Source: a virus. From it: DNA of 64,000 nucleotides. Both the position numbers and the translations under genes were made by a program. Under the pieces are notes generated by a model. It saw nothing but the letters and a program-made list of their open reading frames with translations. It was not told the origin of the DNA and ran no database searches. Of this stretch, positions 57,227 through 63,622 are shown one piece after another (positions within the stretch are counted from its first letter, which is position 1; each line of letters opens with the position of its first letter). The stretch is from positions 1 to 64,000 of the IMG/VR virus record IMGVR_UViG_3300045885_000299; one strand, given 5' to 3'.

Positions 57227-57387
57227 TCGCGGCAATGTGTCCACGGCCGCTTCGGGTCGTCGTCCACCATGCGCCAGCAGCGCGCGCAAATGCGGCGTGA
57301 GCGCGCGGCACGGCTGGTCGCGTCCAGCTGGCGATCGCTGTTGTAGCGCCGATCGCGCGCCAGGACGGCGCGTTTCAGAGAATCCAC
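57193..57387 (-). CDS. Zinc-ribbon protein between terminase genes (64 aa)
   Basis: CARCWRM (about 34-40) and CRECGWLL (about 52-59) form a four-Cys zinc ribbon in a basic protein. GTG 57387 overlaps the preceding stop in TAGTG. Its place between both terminase genes suggests a packaging or HNH-like cofactor role, not shown. Confidence 0.65.
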   Translation of the reverse strand: MDSLKRAVLARDRRYNSDRQLDATSRAARSRRICARCWRMVDDDPKRPWTHCRECGWLLDEVLV

Positions 57388-57980
57388 TACGACTTGCCCA
57401 TGACCCGATCGCGCACGGCGAGCACGATGGTCCGAAACAGGTCCGGGTCGTCGGTCAGGTAGGCCTCGACAATCAACAGCGTCTCGCGCACGGCGGCGTT
57501 GACCTCGTTGCGCACGACCTCGCTCTTGCGTGATTCCGTGTAGCGCTGGCCCTGGTCCAGCAACTTTCTGAGCAGGTCGAGGGCCTTGGTGTAGTGCGGT
57601 GTGTCGACGGACATGCCCTGCTGCTCGGCGCGGCGGATGTTGACCCAGGTGCCGGCGACCATCTGGCACAGCAACCTGTACTGCGGCCCGTAGGCGCCGT
57701 AGTGGTCCAGCAGCTCGTCGCGCACCTGCTGGAAGTACGGCCCCCACTCGCCCTTGAACATGGGCTCCTTGACGGCGTACCAGCGCGAGTAGTTGGCCGC
57801 GGCGCGGCCGCGCTTGCCGGCCGCCATCGCCTCTTCGCGCGACTTCCAGGCGCCGCCGGGGCTTTTGAGCGGGGGGCCGCTGGGTTTGGGCATGTCGGGG
57901 TGGAGCTCTCTCAGTGTTGGGCGTGGCGGGCCCGGTGGGCGGCCGGTTGGGCGGCCAGTTCGTGGTGTCACCACGGACAC
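57387..57980 (-). CDS. terS: Putative terminase small subunit (197 aa)
   Basis: Pro/Gly-rich N-terminus, then a helical body (about 80-195) with a basic patch (NIRRAEQQG) and LLRKLLDQGQRYTESRKSEVV. Position directly before terL and the helical layout suggest TerS; no clear DNA-binding motif is visible. The start GTG 57980 is 18 nt after late element copy D. Confidence 0.55.
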   Translation of the reverse strand: MSVVTPRTGRPTGRPPGPPRPTLRELHPDMPKPSGPPLKSPGGAWKSREEAMAAGKRGRAAANYSRWYAVKEPMFKGEWGPYFQQVRDELLDHYGAYGPQYRLLCQMVAGTWVNIRRAEQQGMSVDTPHYTKALDLLRKLLDQGQRYTESRKSEVVRNEVNAAVRETLLIVEAYLTDDPDLFRTIVLAVRDRVMGKS

Positions 57981-57993
57981 GAGCGTGACGGCT

Positions 57994-58947
57994 TCACGTT
58001 GCCGCCGACAACGCGGCTGCCTGCCTGCCGTTCATGGGGATGACGAACTCCGATTTGCGCTCGGAGATGAGCGTATCGAGGACCTGCAGGCAATACGGCC
58101 AGCCCTTCATCTTGCCGTAGCGGTCGCGCTCGCGGATGGTGCCGGTCATCTGGCGTGCCTTGGTTTCGTCCACGGCTTGTTCGAGCACCAGCAGGAAGTC
58201 GTTGCGGTCGTAGCCACTGTTGATCCAGACGTGGGTCAAGGCGAGCATGGTGCGCTCGGGGTTGTTGTCGTGGAAGCCGTATTCGCGGGCTGCGACGTAG
58301 CTGCGTAAGGCCGGGTCGATCTCGACGCCGTTCTCGGGGCGCCCTTTCGGATTGCTTTTGCGGATCGGATTCCGACCTATGGGTCCACCGGGCGGCCGCA
58401 GCCGCTCCGTTGTGCCGTTTGTGTGCACAGGCTGTGGATAACTTTCGATCGGGCTGCCTCCCGGGAATCCCGGTGGGTCCGGTTCTAGTTCAAGTTCTAG
58501 TTCTAGGTTCCGGTTCGAGGTTCCGGTTTCCGGCTCCCGGTTCCCGGTTAAGTGGAAATCTAGATCGTGCTCGACATTTTCTAGATCGTGTCCGACATTT
58601 TCTAGATCGTGCTGGGCCTCGAAGCCAGGCGGCGGCGGGATGACGGACGCGATCTCCTTGGCGTTCGGCGTCTGATGCTTGCCGAATGTCACGACCTGGA
58701 TGTAGCGCTGCTCGCAGGCCGCGTAGCGCACGATGAAGCCGCGGTTGCCGAGCTGGTCGAGCAGGCCGTTGGCGTCGACGTCGTCGTAGGGCAGCACGGC
58801 CACCTTGATGCGCTTGGGCCGATCCTCGAGGCGGCCCTCGCGGTCAGCCAGGCACCACAGGCCCTGGAACAGCAGGCGTGCCAGCGGCTCCAGCTCGGCC
58901 AGGTCCTCGTTGGCAAAGAAGCCGGGCTTGAGCGAGCGGGTTCTCAT
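57994..58947 (-). CDS. Phage replication initiator (O-like)
   Basis: 317 aa. The N-terminus RTRSLKPGFFANEDLAELEPLARLLFQGLWCLADREGRLEDRPKRIKVAVLPYDDVD has the winged-helix layout of phage replication initiators. The middle is a low-complexity region (two ENV-spaced repeats of HDLENV, then LELELELEPD) encoded by the iterons at 58560-58622. The C-terminus is a further helical domain (ALTHVWINSGYDRNDFLLVLEQAV). This resembles lambda O, whose gene contains the origin. ATG 58947 overlaps the upstream stop. Confidence 0.7.
   Translation of the reverse strand: MRTRSLKPGFFANEDLAELEPLARLLFQGLWCLADREGRLEDRPKRIKVAVLPYDDVDANGLLDQLGNRGFIVRYAACEQRYIQVVTFGKHQTPNAKEIASVIPPPPGFEAQHDLENVGHDLENVEHDLDFHLTGNREPETGTSNRNLELELELEPDPPGFPGGSPIESYPQPVHTNGTTERLRPPGGPIGRNPIRKSNPKGRPENGVEIDPALRSYVAAREYGFHDNNPERTMLALTHVWINSGYDRNDFLLVLEQAVDETKARQMTGTIRERDRYGKMKGWPYCLQVLDTLISERKSEFVIPMNGRQAAALSAAT
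57998..58022 (-). promoter_or_regulatory. Late intergenic element, copy D
   Basis: Minus strand GGCAG, CCGCG, TTGT; the right half is degenerate. It lies in the last codons of the replication-initiator gene and just before the putative terS start. Confidence 0.45.
58490..58622. repeat. Iteron-like repeats, candidate replication origin
   Basis: CTAGATCGTG recurs at 58560, 58581 and 58602 with an exact 21-bp step (two helical turns), including CGACATTTT between copies. A flanking stretch at about 58485-58552 repeats GGTTC and TCTAG. All lie inside the initiator gene, as in lambdoid origins. Confidence 0.65.
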
Positions 58948-59183
58948 GGCCGCGGTCCCACGAACTGCGCCCAAAACGTGACGCGATGGACATAGCGGCA
59001 GCCAGGGTGGACCGGGTAGGATTCCATCCATCCTCCGACGCCTGTGTCCCGCTCTTTGGCGGATAGGGACGCAGGCGTTGTGTGTTTAATCGGCCGAACG
59101 GCCGTCCGCGCCATCCTACCCTCGAACAGCCGTTCACGCCCGCTGGCGCCGGCATCTGTGCCGAGACTGTGTTGCGTTTGCAC
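58944..59183 (-). CDS. Hypothetical protein between integrase and initiator (79 aa)
   Basis: Ends in RYVHRVTFWAQFVGPRP, with its stop overlapping the initiator ATG (ATGA). The start is GTG 59183, supported by GGGGAG at eight bases; an alternative ATG is 59114. The GTG lies in an early-type repeat (TTGCGTTTGCAC, 59172-59183). Function unknown; it could be a small regulator or excisionase, but no motif shows it. Confidence 0.5.
   Translation of the reverse strand: MQTQHSLGTDAGASGRERLFEGRMARTAVRPIKHTTPASLSAKERDTGVGGWMESYPVHPGCRYVHRVTFWAQFVGPRP
59036..59080. repeat. Inverted repeat, candidate attachment-site arm or operator
   Basis: Arms CGACGCCTGTGTCCC (59036-59050) and GGGACGCAGGCGTTG (59066-59080) pair at 13 of 15 positions. 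Further on, two copies of CGGCCG (59091-59104) sit two bases apart. The integrase gene ends at 59248. This could be an attP or regulatory site, but overlaps a predicted small gene. Confidence 0.35.
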
Positions 59184-59247
59184 GTGGGCAGCTCCCCTCC
59201 TTGGCGAAGCCGCCCGATTACTCCCGAGCCTGGGTGCTGCGCCGGTT

Positions 59248-60117
59248 TTAGATTGCGAGCGCGAGTGCGGAGCTCTGCGTTGGACGCACGTGCAGGTAAC
59301 GTCCGGTGGTGTCCAGGCGTGCGTGACCGAGCGTGGCCTGGACGACGTGGATCGGCACGCCTGCTTCCAGGGCGTGCGTCGCATGCGAATGGCGCAGCCA
59401 GTGCGGGCTGGCGTCGACGCCGAGTCGGGCCGCGGCGGCCGTCACGATACGGCGCACCTGGCGTGCGGAGAGCGGCCCATGTTTGCGCGAAAAAAACACC
59501 GCCTCTGCCGCGCTGCGGTCGCATCCAAGGGCAGCGATGTGTGCGCTGCGCTCGCCTCTGAGGGCAGCGATGTGGGGCCACAGCTCGGCTGGGAGCAGCA
59601 CCACGCGCTGGCGTGAGCCCTTGCCGTGCAGCAGGACCTGGAAGCGGCCGCCGTCGCGTGCCGAAATGTCCTGCCAGCGCACCGCGCACACCTCGGCCAG
59701 ACGGGCGCCGGTGGCGTACAGAAAACGCAGCAGGGTGCGGTTACGGGCATTGGGCTCGTGGTCGACCATCGCGCGGTAGGTGGTTTCCTCGAGGAAGCGG
59801 AAGCTGAGGTTGTCGTCGGCTGGTTTACGCCACGCGGCGCCGACATTGAAGGGCAAATATCCCAGGCGCACGCCGAAGCCGAGCAGCGATTTGATGCTGG
59901 CCACGATGCGGCGGCGGGTGGCCGGCGCCAGGTGCTCGAGCGCGTCATCGAAGGCGTACAGGTCGTCCAGGCGCAGTGCGCCGAGCGGCAGCGAGCAGTG
60001 CTGCTGCAGGCGGGCCAGGTCGCTGCGGTAGGCGCGCACGGTATGTGCCGGGCGGCCGTGCAGCCACAGCTCGATCAGGCGCTCGTCAGTGCTCGCGCGG
60101 GCAAGAGTGGGAAGCAT
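59248..60117 (-). CDS. int: Tyrosine recombinase (integrase)
   Basis: 289 aa with the full set of active-site positions: Arg in ATGARLAEVCAVRW (about 137), Lys in HGKGSRQRVVLL (about 165), HWLRHSHATHALE (about 243), and Tyr in TTGRYLHV (about 271). The N-terminus is a core-binding domain. It recombines phage and host attachment sites and signals a temperate phage. ATG 60117 is chosen because GGGAG precedes it at about ten bases. Confidence 0.9.
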   Translation of the reverse strand: MLPTLARASTDERLIELWLHGRPAHTVRAYRSDLARLQQHCSLPLGALRLDDLYAFDDALEHLAPATRRRIVASIKSLLGFGVRLGYLPFNVGAAWRKPADDNLSFRFLEETTYRAMVDHEPNARNRTLLRFLYATGARLAEVCAVRWQDISARDGGRFQVLLHGKGSRQRVVLLPAELWPHIAALRGERSAHIAALGCDRSAAEAVFFSRKHGPLSARQVRRIVTAAAARLGVDASPHWLRHSHATHALEAGVPIHVVQATLGHARLDTTGRYLHVRPTQSSALALAI

Positions 60118-60154
60118 TCGGATGGGTCTCCCTGGATGAACCGCCAGCAACGGG

Positions 60155-60198
60155 GGTCTACGACGTCCAGAACGTTGCGAACGGTATTGCAAATGCCA
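60155..60198 (-). promoter_or_regulatory. Early promoter of integrase with two tandem 12-bp sites
   Basis: Minus strand: TTGCAA (60192-60187), a 17-bp spacer, TGGACG, then CGTAGACC at 60162-60155. Two contiguous 12-mers are present, TTGCGAACGGTA (60175) and TTGCAAATGCCA (60187), like those at 10274 and 60778. The remaining bases up to 60273 hold no gene. Confidence 0.6.
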
Positions 60199-60273
60199 GC
60201 CCACGAACTGAGTAGTTGACTTCCCCCGTAGGCTGGCTCGTCAAGGGGGTAGGTCTGCGCAGTAAACGGTTGT

Positions 60274-60621
60274 TTAGGCAGTCCTCCCTCGGGCGCGCCA
60301 GTCGCGCTTGCGATCGCGCTCGGCGGCGCGTATGCAGTCGGGTTGGCCGCACACCGCACGCCGGCCGCGGGCGTGGCCGCGACCGCCGAGCAGGGGCAGT
60401 TCGGTGGCGCAATACGAGCAGCGCGTCAGCTCGGCGGAATAGATGCCGATGGTCACCACCTGGTCTCTGAAACGCGCCAGGAGCTGGCCCAGCGAGTAGC
60501 CCTTGGCCGGCACGACGTCGAGCGACGGCTCGCCGCGGGCATGCGCGCGCACGCGCCCGGTGACCTCAAACAGCGAGCCCACGACGAAACCCAGGACGTC
60601 CGCGTCCATAAATTCCTGCAT
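60274..60621 (-). CDS. Zinc-binding early protein (115 aa)
   Basis: MQEFMDADVLGFVVGSLF leads into a strand-rich part with RVRAHARGE; the C-terminus has CSYC...CGQPDC and a very basic tail. A zinc ribbon on a DNA-binding-like protein is likely. The start may be ATG 60621 or 60609; both have weak upstream sites. Function unknown. Confidence 0.6.
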   Translation of the reverse strand: MQEFMDADVLGFVVGSLFEVTGRVRAHARGEPSLDVVPAKGYSLGQLLARFRDQVVTIGIYSAELTRCSYCATELPLLGGRGHARGRRAVCGQPDCIRAAERDRKRDWRARGRTA

Positions 60622-60777
60622 GCCCGACTTCACCCCCTGCCATTGTCGGACACTCTGCGGGACACTGTCCATGAATGTCCCGCATGGTTATCGGCGCAGC
60701 CACCACAGCCAGCGTGCCCACCAGGTGTGGCCAGCGCACAGCCACACGCCGCGGCCCGTTGGATATAGACAGGTCCA

Positions 60778-60801
60778 TTGCGTTCGGTGTTGCATGTGCA
60801 G
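60778..60801. promoter_or_regulatory. Tandem early operator pair between divergent genes
   Basis: TTGCGTTCGGTG (60778-60789) directly followed by TTGCATGTGCAG (60790-60801). On the minus strand a weak ATATCC is correctly spaced for the gene at 60274. On the plus strand TTGCCG-17-TATACC (60820-60848) lies further on. A regulator binding here would control both directions. The 240-bp gap 60622-60860 has no further gene. Confidence 0.5.
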
Positions 60802-60819
60802 TCCCACCGGGCCGTGTGC

Positions 60820-60848
60820 TTGCCGGCCCGCGCGGACCTGACTATACC
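60820..60848 (+). promoter_or_regulatory. Plus-strand early promoter
   Basis: TTGCCG, a 17-bp spacer and TATACC lie 12 bases before ATG 60861. The transcript would start about six bases before the ATG, so it is nearly leaderless. Confidence 0.65.
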
Positions 60849-60860
60849 GGGGCTCCAGGC

Positions 60861-61226
60861 ATGCCAAAGGCGACACAAGAACCAGCTGGCGAGTGGATGC
60901 AGGTGACCGTCGAGAAGGCCAATCGGACGGGCATCTGTGTCGATGATGAGTGGCTCGACTACAGCCGCTTTTACAAGGGCCCCAAGGACCTCAGCGAAGG
61001 CTGGACGGGCCGCATTCGGGTGGATGGCAGGTGGATCATGGAGATCGAGGGCGCGGTGGTGCGCAGCTCTGCCAATGGCCGCGTGTACCCGGCTGCGCCG
61101 GCGATCGACCAGGAGCGGCTGCTGGCCGGCATTTCGCTGCTGTGCGCGGTGATCTTCTGTGGCAAGGGCGCCGGCGACGGCGACCTGGAGAGCGCGGCGA
61201 CCAAGTTCCGCGAATGGATCGGCTGA
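60861..61226 (+). CDS. OB-fold-like early protein (121 aa)
   Basis: Strand-rich N-terminal half (WMQVTVEKANRTGICVDDEWLD...GRIRVDGRWIMEI) reads like an OB-fold, as in small single-strand-binding proteins. The C-terminal half is helical with two Cys. A single-stranded DNA-binding role is a guess from the fold style. One of two plus-strand genes next to the integrase. ATG 60861 fits the promoter. Confidence 0.55.
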   Translation: MPKATQEPAGEWMQVTVEKANRTGICVDDEWLDYSRFYKGPKDLSEGWTGRIRVDGRWIMEIEGAVVRSSANGRVYPAAPAIDQERLLAGISLLCAVIFCGKGAGDGDLESAATKFREWIG

Positions 61227-61429
61227 ATGGCTCGGCGAGCGGAGCATCGGCGCCGACCATCCTGGCCTACAAGCTGATCGAACTCGAGTCCGCGGCCAGG
61301 GCGGCTGAGGCTGCCGATAACCACCTGCGCGCCGGCCAGCTGTGGTATCAGCGCGAAGAGCTGCGCCACCAGCGCTCGCTGCTTCTGCGCGCGATCTGGC
61401 GCAGCGGCTCAATCACCCGCTCAGGGTGA
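61214..61429 (+). CDS. Helical hypothetical protein (71 aa)
   Basis: Ala/Leu/Arg-rich helical protein (AYKLIELESAARAAEAADN, REELRHQRSLLLRAI). It begins 13 bp before the end of the previous gene and ends over the end of the opposite gene by 9 bp. Function unknown. Confidence 0.5.
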   Translation: MDRLNGSASGASAPTILAYKLIELESAARAAEAADNHLRAGQLWYQREELRHQRSLLLRAIWRSGSITRSG

Positions 61430-61639
61430 TGCGCGATAGCGGATCGGCTGGCGCGTTGGCGCTGGCTGCTTCTTTTTTTTGCTTGTTCTTTTTTCTTGAG
61501 ATCGCAGGGCGCGGTTACGGGTCGCCTGATCGCCCCAGCCGCGCGGCGCGCCGCGCACCGGAATCTCGAGCCAGCGCCGATCGAAGGGGTCCCACACCGC
61601 CAGCCAGCCGCGCTCGGCGGCCCAGCGCACCAGGACCAT
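61421..61639 (-). CDS. Small basic protein (72 aa)
   Basis: GWLAVWDPFDRRWLEIPVRGAP reads like the Trp-rich core of small phage proteins; the C-terminus is Lys/Arg-rich. Convergent with the plus gene. Function unknown; the basic tail suggests nucleic-acid contact. Confidence 0.6.
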   Translation of the reverse strand: MVLVRWAAERGWLAVWDPFDRRWLEIPVRGAPRGWGDQATRNRALRSQEKRTSKKKKQPAPTRQPIRYRASP

Positions 61640-61644
61640 GCGCC

Positions 61645-61905
61645 CTAACTACACGGCCGCCACAGAAACAGCGGCGTGTGCTCGCCCATCCACGCCCCGG
61701 TCACGTTGAAGCTGAAGTATTCCTCGGCCTCTTCGCGGCTCAGGCCGTCGCGCTCGACCAGGATATCCAGGCACTTGGCGGCGTCGTAGACGACCAGGTG
61801 CGGCTGCGAGCAGCGCTCGGCCAGGCCCAGGATGGCGTCCTCGAAGCCATCGGCCAGCAGCGCCTCCGGGTTGACTTCACCGATCCACTCGAGCAGCGCA
61901 CTCAT
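61645..61905 (-). CDS. Hypothetical early protein (86 aa)
   Basis: Acidic, helical, with LVVYDAAKCLDILVERDGLSREEAEEYFSFNVTGAWMG. This pattern resembles small phage proteins of unknown role. ATG 61905 overlaps the upstream stop. Confidence 0.65.
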   Translation of the reverse strand: MSALLEWIGEVNPEALLADGFEDAILGLAERCSQPHLVVYDAAKCLDILVERDGLSREEAEEYFSFNVTGAWMGEHTPLFLWRPCS

Positions 61906-62117
61906 CGCTCGAAGGAGTGCACGAACCACACGGTGCCGCGGCGCGGGTCGGCCTGCTCGAGCAGGCTGCCGAGATGGCTAGCGCAGGCGAAGATGAGCGT
62001 GCTCGGCGCGACGGCGGCCCAATCGGCCAGGTCCTGGCACGGCTCGTGGGCGCACGGCGGGCGCGGACCCTTGAGGATGCGGTCGAGGCTGCCGAAGTCG
62101 ACCTGGCCCCTGCTCAC
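61902..62117 (-). CDS. Hypothetical early protein (71 aa)
   Basis: Two Cys near CAHEPC and a hydrophobic middle (APSTLIFACASHLGSLL). ATG 62117 overlaps the preceding stop (ATGA). Unrecognised. Confidence 0.6.
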   Translation of the reverse strand: MSRGQVDFGSLDRILKGPRPPCAHEPCQDLADWAAVAPSTLIFACASHLGSLLEQADPRRGTVWFVHSFER

Positions 62118-62314
62118 AGGATGGGCCCCGGCCGGCCATCGGCTTCGACGTCCTGGCGGTACTGGTTGATGATGGCGCGGTCGTAGCTGGCCCAGGCCCG
62201 ATCGAGCTCGGTGGCCAACGCTTCGCTGACACTGATGCGCTGATCCAGGTGCATGGCGTGGAAGGCCTCGACCAGCCGCTTACGGGCGTCCAGGACGCGC
62301 TGCGTCTCGGTCAT
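62114..62314 (-). CDS. Helical early protein (66 aa)
   Basis: Charged helices (VLDARKRLVEAFHAMHLDQR...) without motif. ATG 62314 overlaps the stop of the first operon gene. Function unknown. Confidence 0.65.
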   Translation of the reverse strand: MTETQRVLDARKRLVEAFHAMHLDQRISVSEALATELDRAWASYDRAIINQYRQDVEADGRPGPIL

Positions 62315-62454
62315 ACCGGCTTCCGGGCGATCGCGTTGCGCAAGGCCAGCGCACGGGCCTCGTAGCACGGCCAGGGCAGCTTGCACAGGGCGCAGCGCAC
62401 GATGCGCGTGTTCGGCTTATGCAGCATCTCCAGGTCGAGCTGGTGCTTGTCCAT
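62311..62454 (-). CDS. Small CxxC protein (47 aa)
   Basis: MDKHQLDLEMLHKPNTRIVR is followed by CALCKLPWPCYEA (C21, C24, C30), a compact Cys site. First gene of the early operon 62454-61421. The leader is only about six bases, and no clear ribosome site is seen. Confidence 0.6.
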   Translation of the reverse strand: MDKHQLDLEMLHKPNTRIVRCALCKLPWPCYEARALALRNAIARKPV

Positions 62455-62466
62455 GTGCCGTGTTTG

Positions 62467-62495
62467 AGCATGCCCGCGGTGCCTTGCGAATGCAA
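62467..62495 (-). promoter_or_regulatory. Early promoter with perfect 12-bp inverted repeat
   Basis: Minus strand: TTGCAT (62495-62490), a 17-bp spacer, CATGCT (62472-62467). The perfect repeat TTGCGAATGCAA is at 62484-62495. The -10 box is weak. Confidence 0.55.
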
Positions 62496-62595
62496 CCCCG
62501 CTACGAGGGTGTGGTGGGGAGCGCTGGAGTGGGAAGCGAAGGTGCGCTTAGACGAGGCGCGTCGGTGGCGGCCAGGTGAGCATAGGCGGGTGCAG

Positions 62596-63595
62596 GTCTG
62601 AGTTGTCGGCGGGGACGGGGGCGGGTCGGCGTCGTGTTGGCTCGTGAGGGCTCGGGCTGTCGGCGTGGCTGGATGGGAGACGGTCCGGGTAGCGTCGGGG
62701 CGGCGCGGGTTGTCGGTGAGCCGAAGGTGTGGGCAGGCGCGCACAGGGTAGTCGGCGTGACGCGAGCTGTGTTGCGGCGGCAAGCGGGCGATGAGGGCAG
62801 TCGGTTCGGCAAGGCTTGATCCGGATGAGCTGCGGACGGGCGAGGGATGAGTTGTCGGTGTGCCGTGGCTTGATGTGGATCAGGCGGGGGTGGGCTTGGC
62901 TGGTGCAGTCGATGGGCTGGCGGGGCGGGGGCCGGTATGTCGGATCTGGCTTGGGACGGCAGGGCAGGGCCGGCGTAGGTTGGACGGGGACTGTCGAGAC
63001 GGCTGGTTTTGGCGTGGCGGGGCGTGACCAGGGTTTGACTAGTCGAGGAGTGCTGGCGAGTACGGAGCGAGACGCGGGATGGGACGGCAAGGGGCGTCGA
63101 GTGGACCTGACAATGACGAGACCAGGGGCGACCAGGGAAGCGCAGGCACGGTGAGTCGACTGGCTTGCGACGGCAGGACGCGCAGTTGGCATGGCGGGGG
63201 TAGTCGGAGCAGCGGCGGGCACAGGAATGGGTTGGCTAGTCGGGGTGTGCTGGCGAGGCGAGGGCTCGGCCTGAGCAGGGCGAGGCTTGGCCCGGGTTGT
63301 CGACTCGAGCAGGGTTGGGCGGCGCAGGGCGGGTTTGAGTGGACATGGGCCGGTTGGCGCAGTCGGTGCGGGCCGGATCGGGCGGGCAGGCGAAGGCCTT
63401 GGTTTGAGTAGTCGGTGCGAGCAGACATGGCAGGGTAAGGCGAGCGCTGGCGGGCAGTTGGCCAGGGTAGTCGGGCCGGGCGGGCTTGACGGGCTATGTC
63501 GAGGGAAGTCGGTGCGCTCAGGCGAGGGACGGACGGCGAGGGCTCGGGACGGGTGGGGTAGTCGGGCGCCGGGCAGGGTAGATAAGTCGGGGTAG
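62596..63595. repeat. 1-kb strand-skewed array of degenerate repeats
   Basis: The plus strand is very G-rich and C-poor. A short core, most often TAGTCGG or TTGTCGG, recurs about 22 times (for example 62603, 62656, 62709, 62851, 62905, 63200, 63408, 63467, 63558). Gaps are mostly 47-61 bp. There is no credible gene in 62496-63622. Long minus-strand open frames here follow from the skew. The complementary minus-strand RNA would be C-rich and G-poor. Confidence 0.65.
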
Positions 63596-63622
63596 AGCGT
63601 CCCGAATGCCTTTGTCAGAAGG

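Noticed and set aside
62596-63595. CRISPR array
   Set aside because: The repeats are short, degenerate and irregularly spaced, and no spacer-like unique segments with constant length exist. No cas gene is nearby.
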